A DNA stretch of 22,501 nt from JAFALX01 sp036378495 (GTDB lineage: Bacteria > Chloroflexota > Dormibacteria > Aeolococcales > Aeolococcaceae): the NCBI GenBank assembly GCA_036378495.1, contig DASUWI010000105.1:1-22501 (forward strand), in the 5' to 3' direction. The position numbers were made by a program, and so were the translations under genes. This document shows, in pieces, positions 6,580 to 17,036 of this stretch (positions are counted from its first letter, which is position 1; each line of letters begins with the position of its first letter). The notes under the pieces were generated by a model that was not told where the DNA came from, did no database searches, and saw nothing but the letters and a program-made list of their open reading frames with translations.

Positions 6580-7872
6580 TCAGCGCGCGATGGCGCGCAG
6601 CGCGTCGAAGAAGCCCGGGTAGGACACGGCCGCGGCCTCGCCGCCGGCGATGTGCGATTCGCCACCGCCGGCGACGAGGAGCGCGGCGACCGCCCATGCC
6701 ATCGCGAGGCGGTGGTCACCGTGCGACTCGAGCTGCGCCGCATGCAGTGGCGACGGACCCGTGATCACCAGGCCGTCGGGCGCTTCCTCGCACGCGCCAC
6801 CGAGCGCACGCAGTCCCGCCGCGATGCCGGCGATGCGATCGCTCTCCTTCACCCGCAGCTCGGCGGCGTCACGGATCTCGGTGACGCCGTGCGCCTGGGT
6901 GGCCAGCACAGCCAGCACGGGCAGCTCGTCGATGCATCGCACGGTGAGATCACCATCAACGACTGTGCCGTGCAGAGGCGCGCCGCGCACCTCCACGTCT
7001 CCCACCGGCTCGACGCCACCCGCGGGCTCCCCCTCCTCCACCGCGACCTGCGCACCCATGGCGCGCATGACATCGAGAAACCCGATGCGCGCAGGGTTGA
7101 GGCCGATGCTCGTGCAGCGCACGCGCCAGCCGGTGCGCGGAGCAGCCGCGGCGAGAAAGAACGCAGCCGAGCTGGCGTCGCCGGGGACGCGCATGCCGAA
7201 CGGCCGCAGCGCTCCCGGTGTGAGAACCACACGCGCGCCGTCGCCGGCCACGTCGACGCCACACATGCGCAGCATCCGCTCGGTGTGATCACGCGTCGGG
7301 CGCGGCTCCACCACCGTCGTCTCGCCATCGGCGCTCAACCCGGCGAGCAGGATGGCGGACTTCACCTGGGCGCTGGCGACGGGCGAGCTCCACTCGACGC
7401 TGTGCAGCGGCCGGTGTCCGTGCACCGAAAGCGGGGCGGTGCCCTGCGGCGAGATGCGGACCTCAGCGCCCATCGCGCGCAGCGGCTCGGCGACACGCGC
7501 CATGGGACGCCGCCGCAACGACTCGTCGCCGTCGAGAGTCGCGTTCAGGTCATGCCCGGCTAGAACTCCCGCAAGCAGGCGCATGGTCGTGCCGGAGTTG
7601 CCGCAGTCGAGCGGCGCCCCGGGTGCGCTCAGGGTGCCGGCGCCGGAGCCGTCGAGCGCGACGCGGCCACGGCTGAACGTGCGCACGTAGCCACCGCAGT
7701 CGCGCAGGCAGCGCGCGGTGGAGTCGACGTCCGCCGCCGGCGAGCAGTTGCCCACGTAGCTGCGCCCGCGCGCCAGCGTGCCGAGTATCAGCGCGCGGTG
7801 GCTGATCGACTTGTCGCCGGGCACGTCCACGGTGGCGTCAAGCCGTGTCGCCGGACCGACGCGCTCGATCAC
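6580..7872 (-). CDS. aroA: 3-phosphoshikimate 1-carboxyvinyltransferase (EPSP synthase)
   Basis: This enzyme joins phosphoenolpyruvate to shikimate-3-phosphate in the sixth step of the shikimate pathway. It has 430 residues, a full-length enzyme. GDKSISHRAL (19-28) holds the shikimate-phosphate Lys; CGNSGTTMRLL (90-100) is the PEP-loop signature in the form found in Bacillus-type enzymes rather than the E. coli LGNAGTAMRPL. RDHTERML, ELRVKESDRI and the final DHRLAMAWA are further signatures. The GTG start overlaps the trpA stop by 4 bases. Placing aroA last in a trp operon couples chorismate supply to tryptophan synthesis. Confidence 0.97.
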   Translation of the reverse strand: MIERVGPATRLDATVDVPGDKSISHRALILGTLARGRSYVGNCSPAADVDSTARCLRDCGGYVRTFSRGRVALDGSGAGTLSAPGAPLDCGNSGTTMRLLAGVLAGHDLNATLDGDESLRRRPMARVAEPLRAMGAEVRISPQGTAPLSVHGHRPLHSVEWSSPVASAQVKSAILLAGLSADGETTVVEPRPTRDHTERMLRMCGVDVAGDGARVVLTPGALRPFGMRVPGDASSAAFFLAAAAPRTGWRVRCTSIGLNPARIGFLDVMRAMGAQVAVEEGEPAGGVEPVGDVEVRGAPLHGTVVDGDLTVRCIDELPVLAVLATQAHGVTEIRDAAELRVKESDRIAGIAAGLRALGGACEEAPDGLVITGPSPLHAAQLESHGDHRLAMAWAVAALLVAGGGESHIAGGEAAAVSYPGFFDALRAIAR

Positions 7873-8668
7873 CCCTGGAGCATGGCGCGCAGGAAGTCGA
7901 AGGCGGCCGCGACCGGGTCCTCCACGCGGGCCGCGATGGCGTCGATGAGCGCGGATCCCACGGCGGCGGCCTCGGCATGGCCACGCAGGCGCTCGAGGTG
8001 CTCATGCGAGCTCAGCCCGAAGCCCAGCGCCCGTGGCAGCGTGGTGTACGCGCCCACGCGGTCGAGCAGCTGCATCGCCTCTGCGGACATGGCCGTGCGA
8101 GCGCCGGTGACGCCGGTGACGCCCACGCAGTACACGAACCCTGCAGCGTGCGCGCAGATGCGGCGCAGACGGGGTTCCGGGGTCGTCGGCGCCACCAGCG
8201 GGATCAGCGCGATGCCGCTGGCGTGCGCGAGGTCGCGAAGCGCGCCGGCCTCGCCGTCGGGCAGGTCGGGCACGATCAGCCCGTCGGCGCCGGCGGCGCA
8301 GAGGTCGCGCATGAACGTCTCAGCGCCGTATGCAAGGATCGGGTTGACGTACGTCATCGGGGCCAGCGGCATGGTCACGCCACCGCTGCGCGCCTCCGCG
8401 ATCTGCTGCAGCGCGAGACGCAGCGTCATGCCGTTGCGCAGGGCGCGCGTTCCCGATCGCTGGATCGTGGGCCCATCGGCCAGCGGGTCGCTGAACGGGA
8501 TGCCCACCTCGGCGGCGCTGCAACCGGCGCGCTGCGCGGCCGCGAGCAGCGGAACGGTGGCATCGAGCGTGGGAAAGCCGGCCGTGAAGTAGGGCATCAG
8601 CGCCGGCAGCGCGCCGGCCGGCCGCGCCGCGATGGCGCCGGCGAACCGCGTTCCGGGCGCTGCGACGC

Positions 8669-8672
<4 letters not shown>
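7869..8672 (-). CDS. trpA: Tryptophan synthase alpha subunit
   Basis: Cleaves indole-3-glycerol phosphate to indole and passes the indole through a tunnel to TrpB. It has 267 residues. The segment AEVGIPFSDPLADGP contains the catalytic pair Glu55 and Asp66 (E49 and D60 in the E. coli enzyme). MPYFTAGFP near residue 26, the TYVNP stretch and GLIVPDLP mark the TIM barrel in the expected order, and the phosphate-binding glycines near the C-terminus are present. The GTG start overlaps the trpB stop (GTGA). Confidence 0.97.
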
Positions 8673-9849
<1,177 letters not shown>

Positions 9850-9853
<4 letters not shown>

Positions 9854-10476
9854 GCCGTCACCGGCGCCTGCGCCGTCCGCGCGCTGCGCACGAACGCGGC
9901 CACGAGCTCCGCGTCCTTCACACCGGGTGTGCGCTCCAGGCCGCTCGAGGCGTCGACCCCGCGCGGGCGCACCGCACGCACCGCCTCCGCCACGGTGTCG
10001 GGCCGAAGCCCGCCGGAGAGGATGACGGGACGGTGCCGGGCCACCTGGCCGGCCACCTCGAGCGGCAGCGCCACCCCGGTGCCACCGGGCAGCTCCCGGG
10101 CAGGAGCATCGATGAGCACCAGGCAGTCCGGCCACCACTGCAGCGTGTATGCGCTGTGCGCATCCGATATGTTGATGCCGGGGATGACCGGAACTGAGCA
10201 GGCGAGGGCCAGCTCCGGGTCGACGCGGCCGTGCACCTGCACCGCAGAGAGCCGGTAGCGCCACGCCGCCTCGTCGCACTGCTGCAGCGAGGGATCGACG
10301 AGGACGCCCACGACGTCGGCCCGCGTTCCCACCGCCGCGCGCACCGCCTGCGCCTCGGCGTCGTTCGCGTACCGCACGCTGCGCGGCTCGAACACGATGC
10401 CGATCCAATCGGCGCCCGCGTCGAGCGCGACCTCGGCGATCTCAGCAGTGCGCACGCCGCACACCTTGACGATCAC
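9850..10476 (-). CDS. trpF: Phosphoribosylanthranilate isomerase
   Basis: Converts phosphoribosylanthranilate to the CdRP intermediate by an Amadori rearrangement. It has 208 residues, normal for a stand-alone TrpF, from a GTG at 10476-10474 overlapping the trpC stop (GTGA). KVCGVRT at the N-terminus holds the catalytic Cys; the expected Asp is in the LIDAPAR strand; AVQVHG, LSGGLRPD and the VDASSGLE-x-x-PGVKD phosphate-binding segment are all present. VDASSG replaces the commoner VDVSSG, a mild change. Confidence 0.95.
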
Positions 10477-11263
10477 GCGGCCGCCCCGCGCGCTGCGTCC
10501 ACGACGGCGGCGCACACCGCGACGGGGTCGGCGGCACGCATCAGCATCTCCCCCAGCAGCACCGCGTCGGCGCCCTCCGTCATCAGCCGGGCCGCGTCCG
10601 CAGGACCGCGGATGCCCGACTCCGCGATGCAGACGGTGTCCGCCGGAACCCGGCTGCGCAGCCGCGCGAACGTGGCCAGGTCGGTGCGCAGCGTGCGCAG
10701 GTCGCGGTTGTTGACGCCCACGCACTCGGCGCCGGCGGCGACGGCACGGGCGACCTCCGTCTCATCGTGGACCTCGACGATGCAGTGCGCGTGCGCACGC
10801 TGCACGGCGGCGAGGCAGTCGTCGAGCAGCGCGCCGTCGAGCAGCGCCACGATCAGCAGCACCCAGTCCGCGCCGGCCACCCGTGCCTCCGCCACCTGCA
10901 CCGGGTCGACAATGAAGTCCTTGCGCAGAATCGGTATCGCCACCGCGTCGCGCACCGCGGCAAGGTCGTCGAGCGAGCCACCGAAGTCGGACGCGTCGGT
11001 GAGCACCGAGATGGCCGCGGCGCCCGAAGCCGCGTACCCCCGCGCAAGCGCCGGCGGATCGAGGTCGTCGCGCAGCGTGCCGCCACTGGGCGAGCGCCGC
11101 TTCATCTCCGCGATCACCGCACCATCGCTCAGGGCTGTGCGCAGCTCCGCTGCCGGCGGCAGCGACTCGGCCTTGGCCCACAGACCCGCGGCGGCGCAGT
11201 GCAGCGCCTCGGCCTCGCGCAGCTTGCGCGCGGCGATCGGCGCCAGCGCCCCGAGATGGGCGC

Positions 11264-11267
<4 letters not shown>
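10473..11267 (-). CDS. trpC: Indole-3-glycerol-phosphate synthase
   Basis: Closes the indole ring from CdRP by decarboxylation and dehydration. It has 264 residues as a stand-alone enzyme, not fused to TrpF. AEMKRRSPSGG (53-63) carries a conserved active-site Lys; RKDFIVDP (115-122) carries the catalytic Lys116; GVNNRDL and ESGIRG are the later barrel motifs. The GTG start overlaps the trpG stop (GTGA). trpD, which usually lies next to trpC, is missing between trpG and this gene. Confidence 0.97.
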
Positions 11268-11865
<598 letters not shown>

Positions 11866-11869
<4 letters not shown>

Positions 11870-13323
11870 CGCGAGTTCACCTCCTCGATGGCGTGCAGCA
11901 TGGCCGACACCTTGTTGTCGATCTCCAGCGCCTCCTCGTGCGGCGTCGAGTCGGCGACGATGCCCGCGGCCGCCTGGGCGTAGGCGATGCCGTCGCGAAC
12001 CACGATGGTGCGCAGCGCGATCGCGGTGTCGAGATTGCCGCCGTAGCCCAGGTAGCCGGCGGCGCCCGCGTACGCGCCCCGGATCTCCGGCTCGAGCTCG
12101 GCGATGATCTCCATGGCTCGTATCTTCGGCGCTCCGGTCACAGTTCCGGCGGGAAAGCAGACGCGCAGCGCGTCGATAGAGGTCAGATCGCTGCGCAACC
12201 GCCCCTCGACGCTCGACACCAGGTGCATCACGTGCGAGTAGCGCTCCACGTCCATCATCTGGGTGACGCGAACGGAGCCGACCTCGCAGCAGCGGCCCAC
12301 GTCGTTGCGACCCAGGTCCACCAGCATGAGGTGCTCGGCCGCCTCCTTCTCGCTGGCGCGCAGCTCACGTTCCAGGCGGGCGTCGTCCTCGGGGGTGCGG
12401 CCGCGGCGCCGCGTCCCCGCGATCGGGTGATAGCGCACCTCGCGGCCGGTGACGCGCACCAGCATCTCCGGCGACGCCCCGATGAGCGCGCAGTGCGGCG
12501 TCGCCAGATAGAACATGTACGGGCTCGGGTTGATGGCGCGCAACGCCCGGTAGAGCTCGAAGGGGTGGCCCGCCAGCGGCAACGCGAAGCGACGCGAGAT
12601 CTGCACCTGAAAGATGTCGCCCGCGAGGATGTACTCGTGGCAGCGGGCCACGGCGTGGTGGAAGGCGGCCCGGGACATACTGCTGCTGCGGTCGTAGTCA
12701 TGCGCATCCACGCCGATGTCGCCGTGCTCGCGCGGGTCGACGAACTGCGCGACGTCGAGGCGGGCGTCGAGGTGTTCGAGACGCTGCAGCGCGGCCGCAT
12801 GGGCGTGCTCGGCGCCGTCACGTTCCACCGCGTCGCGGTGCACATTGGTGATGAGCAGGACGCGCCCCTCGGCGTGGTCGAAGACCACGACGGTGTCGTG
12901 CACCGCGAACCAGGCATCGGGCAGTCGCAGCGGATCGGCGTCCGCCCGGGGCAGACGCTCGTAGCGCCGCGCGGCCTCGTAGGTCAGAAAGCCCACGGCG
13001 CCGCCCGTGAAGGGTGCGTCCAGTCCGGCGACCGCGGCGCTGCCCTGCGCCGCCACCCGCCGCTCGACTGGCTGCAGCGGGTCGGTGCTGTCCGAATCCG
13101 GCTCGATGGTGGCCACCGGGGCGTTGCCCAGCAGCGACCAGCGGGCGATCCGCTCCGGACCCTCGACCGACTCGAGGAGAAACGATCCCGGCTCGAGGCC
13201 GAGCCCCAGCATCGCCGAGACCGGCGTCAGCCGGCCTGCGGGGCGCTCCCGGTACACCGGGACCGTGCCGGAGTCAGCGAGAAGCCGCTCCACCTCCGCG
13301 AGCGCGGGACGCGGCTCGCTCAT
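11866..13323 (-). CDS. trpE: Anthranilate synthase component I
   Basis: Makes anthranilate from chorismate with ammonia from TrpG. It has 485 residues from the ATG at 13323. The LLES motif (49-52) matches the tryptophan-binding site of feedback-sensitive TrpE. The C-terminal chorismate-binding domain shows GDIFQVQISRRF, NPSPYMFYL, PIAGTRRRG, LVDLGRNDVGR and FPAGTVTGAPKIRAMEII in the usual order. An upstream in-frame ATG exists at 13431 but lies inside the aminotransferase gene; the chosen start is 31 bases after that stop and gives the standard N-terminus. Feedback inhibition by tryptophan is likely. Confidence 0.97.
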
Positions 13324-13354
13324 CGCGTGTCCGCCATCGGGGCCGCCCCATCTC

Positions 13355-14539
13355 CTATCTCGCCACCGGCGCGCCGAGAAAGGTGGCGATGTGCTCGGCT
13401 CCGCTCCGGAGATTGTCGGTGGAGTTGGCATAGCTCAGACGCAGATGGCCCGCGCCCTGGGGTCCGAACGACGTTCCCGGCAGGACGGCCACCCCCATCT
13501 CCATCAGCAGCGTATGGGCCAGCTCGCGGTCGTTCCACCCGGTTGCCGAGATGTCGGGGAACACGTAGAAGGCGCCGCGGGGGAGGTGGCAGGTGATGCC
13601 GGGGATGCGGTTGAGCGCGGCCACCAGCACCGCGCGGCGCTCGGCGAACTCCGCCACCATGCGCGCGACGGCGGCGTCGGACTCGGGCGAGTCGAATGCT
13701 TCCACGGCGGCCCACTGGCTGAACGAGGCGGCGCAGGAGCTGCTGTTGATCATCAGCGTATCCATACGTCGCGCGATCTCGACGGGCATGGCACCGAAGC
13801 CGAGGCGCCAGCCGCACATGGCCCAGGCCTTGCTCAGCCCGTCCATGAGAATCGTGCGCTCCGCCATGCCGTCGAGCTGGTAGAGCGACACGTGCTCGCC
13901 GTCGTACACGAGGCGGCGGTAGATCTCGTCGCTGAGGACGACGAGGTCGTGCTCCTGCGCGATCGTTGCGATGGCCTCGCAGTCGTCGCGGGTGAGCACA
14001 CCGCCCGTCGGGTTCTGCGGCGAGTTGACGATGATCATGCGGGTGCGTGGCGTGACCAGCGCGCGCAGCTCCTCGGGGTCGGGGCGGAAGTCGTTGCTCT
14101 GCCGGACCGGCAGCGACACCGGGGTCGCCTCGATGAAGTCGACCAGCGACCCGTAGATGGGATAGCCGGGGTCGGGGATGATCACCTCGTCGCCCGGCTC
14201 CACCAGCGCGAGGAGCGCGAAGAGCAGGATGTTCTTGCTACCCGGGGTGATCACGATGTTCTCGGCGGCGGTGGGCACGCCGCTCTCGCGGGCGATGTAT
14301 GCGGCTGTGGCCTCGCGCACCTCGGGGATGCCGCTCGCCGGCGTGTAGTGCGTGGCGCCGTTGTGCATCGCACGCACGGCGGCCTCCATGATGTTGTCAG
14401 GTGTGGCGAAATCTGGCTCGCCGATCTCCAAGTGGATGACGGGCTGCCCCGTCGCCTCGATGCGGCGCGCCTGGGCCAGCACCTCGAACGCCGTCTCGGT
14501 GCCGAGCCGGTTCATGCGCTCGGCGATGTGGATGGTCAT
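13355..14539 (-). CDS. Class I PLP-dependent aminotransferase (aspartate/aromatic type)
   Basis: A 394-residue fold-type I aminotransferase. Lys237 in DGLSKAWAMCGWRLGF is the PLP lysine; Asn177 (NSPQNPTGG), Asp204 and Tyr207 (SDEIYRRL) contact the cofactor; an Arg in LRLSYANS near the C-terminus should bind the substrate carboxylate. The start overlaps the acylphosphatase stop (ATGA). Lying just upstream of trpE in an aromatic operon, it may act on phenylpyruvate, hydroxyphenylpyruvate or prephenate, but aspartate or alanine are equally possible from sequence alone. Confidence 0.92.
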   Translation of the reverse strand: MTIHIAERMNRLGTETAFEVLAQARRIEATGQPVIHLEIGEPDFATPDNIMEAAVRAMHNGATHYTPASGIPEVREATAAYIARESGVPTAAENIVITPGSKNILLFALLALVEPGDEVIIPDPGYPIYGSLVDFIEATPVSLPVRQSNDFRPDPEELRALVTPRTRMIIVNSPQNPTGGVLTRDDCEAIATIAQEHDLVVLSDEIYRRLVYDGEHVSLYQLDGMAERTILMDGLSKAWAMCGWRLGFGAMPVEIARRMDTLMINSSSCAASFSQWAAVEAFDSPESDAAVARMVAEFAERRAVLVAALNRIPGITCHLPRGAFYVFPDISATGWNDRELAHTLLMEMGVAVLPGTSFGPQGAGHLRLSYANSTDNLRSGAEHIATFLGAPVAR

Positions 14540-14814
14540 GCGGTCACCGTCATCGGAGGCAGGTCGCCGTTTGCCGGGAGGTACTCGACGTCGACGGCGT
14601 CGACACGCGCGTGCGACGGCCCCTGGCGGAGCAGACGGAGCATGCGATCCACCTGGTCGTCGGGCCCTTGCAGCACCGCCTCCAGCGTGCCGTCGGGACG
14701 GTTGCGCACCGTGCCGCGCAATCCGGCGGCGTGACGCTCCACGAACGCGCGAAACCCCACCATCTGGACGCGGCCACGCACCACTGCGCGGGCGCGCACC
14801 TGCCCTGTCTCCAT
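14536..14814 (-). CDS. Acylphosphatase
   Basis: A small enzyme (92 residues) that hydrolyses acyl phosphates such as carbamoyl or acetyl phosphate. The family motif G-x-VQ-x-V-x-FR appears as GRVQMVGFR with the catalytic Arg, and the catalytic Asn sits in GTVRNRPDGTLEAVLQG. In the common form the residue after VQ is Gly; here it is Met. The start ATG at 14814 is set by a TATACT box six bases upstream. It heads the aromatic amino-acid operon and overlaps the aminotransferase start; a functional link is not evident. Confidence 0.93.
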   Translation of the reverse strand: METGQVRARAVVRGRVQMVGFRAFVERHAAGLRGTVRNRPDGTLEAVLQGPDDQVDRMLRLLRQGPSHARVDAVDVEYLPANGDLPPMTVTA

Positions 14815-14820
14815 GCCCGC

Positions 14821-14826
14821 AGTATA
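14821..14826 (-). promoter_or_regulatory. -10 box of the acyP-aminotransferase-trp-aroA operon, leaderless
   Basis: TATACT on the minus strand is followed by GCGGGC and then the ATG at 14814. Transcription would start at or next to the ATG, leaving no room for a leader-peptide attenuator or T-box at the operon head. No Shine-Dalgarno sequence is present and no good -35 hexamer is visible. The 70-base gap to the upstream gene (14815-14884) holds nothing else recognisable. Confidence 0.5.
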
Positions 14827-14884
14827 GGTGTGCCCTGGCGACGAACCCTGCGCCGGTGATGAGCGATGCATCCGCGACGCGAGG

Positions 14885-15697
14885 TCAGGCGGCGGCGGGC
14901 TCGGGCGCGCGATCCTCGATGGTGCGGATTGCCTGCAGCAGGTCGCGCACGCTGTCGAGCTTCTCGCCGGTGAGCTCGCTCATCAACGCGAGCACGCGGC
15001 GCTGCACCGGTCGCTCATGATCGCGCCCGGGCAGGTACCAGCTGAGCATGCGGCTGATGTACTCGGTGTCCTCGAGCTTCCCGACCACCGATGGCGTGGT
15101 GATGGTGGTGGGATGCTTGGGCGCGTCGTTGGTGCTGCGCAGCATCCAGAGCGACATCTTCAGCATGTCGATCACACAGTCGGGCTTGTTATGCACCGCC
15201 TTGCGCATGTATTTGGCGTAGCAGGCCGCGTGGCGCAGCTCGTCCGCGGCGAGGATCTTGAAGATCTGCTGCAGCACCGGTTCCGGAGCGTTCTCGCTGA
15301 ACGCCGTGTACCAGTGGGCCAGACGCTGCTCGCCGCAGTAGTGCATGGTCAGCGTCTCCACCGCCGGACCCGGGTCGAACGTGAGCCGCAGCGCGGGCAG
15401 CTCGGCCTCGTCGAAGTACTCGCCGCACCGCTCCAGGTACTTGCGCAGCACCAGGTGGTGCTTCATCTCCTCGTAGAACCAGACGGAGACGAAGCTGCAG
15501 AAGTCGATGTCCGCGTAGAAGTCGCGGATGAACATCTCGGTGGCGTACAGAGCGCTGAGCTCGGTGAGGCAGACGTGCCGCAGGTCGTGACGCCACTGCG
15601 GACTGACGCGAGTCGGGTCGATCGCGTCGAATGGAATCTCCTGGCTCAGCTGCCAGCGCGCCCTCTCGAGGCGGACAAACAGATCGTCATACAGCAC
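14885..15697 (-). CDS. Ferritin-like di-iron protein, acyl-ACP desaturase-like
   Basis: A 270-residue helical protein with the di-iron ligands of a four-helix bundle: Glu46 (TELSALYATE), Glu77 and His80 in EEMKHH, Glu123 in CGEQ, and Glu153 with His156 in DELRHA. This E...ExxH...E...ExxH pattern is shared by ferritin-like oxidases and soluble acyl-ACP desaturases, which insert double bonds using O2. It is shorter than plant-type desaturases. The GTG start at 15697 was chosen because the open frame upstream runs into the regulatory dyad and the neighbouring gene. It is divergent from a PucR-type regulator that probably controls it. Confidence 0.75.
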   Translation of the reverse strand: MLYDDLFVRLERARWQLSQEIPFDAIDPTRVSPQWRHDLRHVCLTELSALYATEMFIRDFYADIDFCSFVSVWFYEEMKHHLVLRKYLERCGEYFDEAELPALRLTFDPGPAVETLTMHYCGEQRLAHWYTAFSENAPEPVLQQIFKILAADELRHAACYAKYMRKAVHNKPDCVIDMLKMSLWMLRSTNDAPKHPTTITTPSVVGKLEDTEYISRMLSWYLPGRDHERPVQRRVLALMSELTGEKLDSVRDLLQAIRTIEDRAPEPAAA

Positions 15698-15790
15698 AGA
15701 CCTAATACTGCTTGTACAGTACGTACCAATACTAGGGCCGCCGATGCCTGTCGGAGCGCCCCGTTTTTGTCCACAGGAGCGAAATTGGCC
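15698..15790. promoter_or_regulatory. Divergent control region with nested dyads
   Basis: The region is clearly more AT-rich than its flanks. An outer imperfect inverted repeat pairs CCTAATACTG (15701-15710) with CCAATACTAGG (15726-15736). Inside it lie TACTG-N6-CAGTA (15706-15721) and the perfect palindrome GTACGTAC (15719-15726). This suggests operator DNA for the adjacent PucR-type regulator or a lipid-sensing repressor. On the plus strand AGGAG (15775-15779) is the Shine-Dalgarno of the regulator gene. Confidence 0.5.
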
Positions 15791-16987
15791 ATGGTGTCCA
15801 AGCCCCCGAGCTTCGCCTTGTCCGTGAAGGCCACGCTGCCGCCCGAGATCACCGGCCGGCTCCTCGCCGAGGTCGACGGTATCGCAGAGCGGATGACCCG
15901 CCACATCGCCGGCGGCATCGCGCTGCCCGACCCGCGCTTCCGCCAGCTGAGCTACCTGCGCCTGGTGACCCGCGCCTGCCGGGACGCGGTGCGCACGCTG
16001 GTGCGCCTGCTCAACGACGGTCGCGGGCTGCGCCCCGGCGACCTGGAGCGGCTCGGGTCCATGGGCGCGCAGCAGGCGGAGCTGGGGGTGCCCCTGGAGC
16101 TCGTGTTCAGCGCGTACCGCGTCGCCGCCAAGGCGCTCTGGCAGGAGGTGATCGGCGAGACGGCCCTCCGCGAGGAGATCCCGCCGAGCACGGTGGTCAC
16201 CGTGACCGGTCGGGTGCTGGAGTACTTCGACGAGATCAGCGCCGCCGTCGGGCAGGCCTATCTGGAGACGCGCGAGCGGCTCATGCGTCAGCGCGACCGC
16301 GACCGCGACCGCATCATGCAGCGCCTCCTGGCGGGGGACGTCTCACCCGAGCTGCGCCGGCTGGCGGCCGCCGCCGACATCCAGCTCACCCCGCCGTACC
16401 GTGTGGTGGCGTGCGCCGTGGCCGCCGACGGCGCCGAACGGCAGGTGGACAGCGTGTGGCGCGAGGCCGGGGCTCAGCTGGTCGAGGCCGAGCCCGGCGT
16501 CGTGGTGGCGCTGGTGCCCGCGGCACGCGAGCTCGAGCCCCTGTGCGAGCGCGTTCCCGAGGCCGTGTTCGGCCTCGGCCCGGTGGCGGCCTCGCTCGAC
16601 GAGATCGCCCCGGCGGTGGCCCAGGCCAGACGCGCGCTCGAGGTTGGGCGGCGGCTCGATCCCGACCAGCGGGTGCACAGCGACGCCGACGTCGGCGTCT
16701 TCGCCACCCTCAGCCGCGAGCCGGGCGCGGTGCGCCGGTTCATCGACCGCGTGCTGGGGCCGCTGGAGGGCCAGCGGCCGGCTCGCGCCCAGGAGATGAT
16801 CGCCACGTTGGAGGCGCTGATCGACACGCGCAGCGTCGGCGAGGCCGCGCAGCGGCTCGGCGTGCACCGGCACACCGTCGTGTACCGGATGTCCCGGCTC
16901 AAGCAGCTCGGCGTCGACGTGGACGACCCGGCGCAGCGCAACCGCGTCTGGCTGGCCCTTCGCTGCCGGCGCCTGCTGCAGGTGTGA
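15791..16987 (+). CDS. PucR/CdaR-type transcriptional regulator with an RsbRD-like N-terminal domain
   Basis: A 398-residue regulator. The C-terminal part (about 345-395) is the PucR-type helix-turn-helix: SVGEAAQRLGVHRHTVVYRMSRL followed by a conserved LALRCRRLL end. Residues about 15-155 are helical and resemble the RsbRD N-terminal domain (PF14361) often found on actinobacterial PucR proteins. A charged coiled segment of alternating Arg/Asp (about 157-180) links it to a GGDEF-like middle domain. The ATG at 15791 is chosen for the AGGAG 11 bases before it. It probably binds the dyads in the divergent gap and controls the di-iron protein; the ligand is unknown. Confidence 0.85.
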   Translation: MVSKPPSFALSVKATLPPEITGRLLAEVDGIAERMTRHIAGGIALPDPRFRQLSYLRLVTRACRDAVRTLVRLLNDGRGLRPGDLERLGSMGAQQAELGVPLELVFSAYRVAAKALWQEVIGETALREEIPPSTVVTVTGRVLEYFDEISAAVGQAYLETRERLMRQRDRDRDRIMQRLLAGDVSPELRRLAAAADIQLTPPYRVVACAVAADGAERQVDSVWREAGAQLVEAEPGVVVALVPAARELEPLCERVPEAVFGLGPVAASLDEIAPAVAQARRALEVGRRLDPDQRVHSDADVGVFATLSREPGAVRRFIDRVLGPLEGQRPARAQEMIATLEALIDTRSVGEAAQRLGVHRHTVVYRMSRLKQLGVDVDDPAQRNRVWLALRCRRLLQV

Positions 16988-17024
16988 TCGCGCACGTGCC
17001 CTGCGTGACTCGCGGCGATCCGGG

Positions 17025-17030
17025 AACAAT
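17025..17030 (+). promoter_or_regulatory. Possible -10 box of htpX, leaderless
   Basis: AACAAT is followed by six bases and then the ATG at 17037, the same spacing as at other genes in the window. No Shine-Dalgarno sequence is visible. The hexamer is a weaker -10 match than the others. Confidence 0.3.
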
Positions 17031-17036
17031 GACGCC

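Noticed and set aside
9854..10408. Possible TrpF-TrpB fusion, since the trpB frame stays open through trpF.
   Set aside because: The extra part is a frame-shifted reading of trpF with no fold. A GTG at 9853 overlaps the trpF stop exactly like the other junctions of the operon.
11893..14734. Two long plus-strand open frames (567 and 575 codons) opposite trpE and the aminotransferase.
   Set aside because: They are antisense shadows with low-complexity composition; the minus-strand genes carry full active-site motifs.
14828..15790. 960-base upstream extension of the PucR-type regulator frame.
   Set aside because: It is antisense to the di-iron protein gene. The ATG at 15791 has a good Shine-Dalgarno site and begins the family-like sequence.
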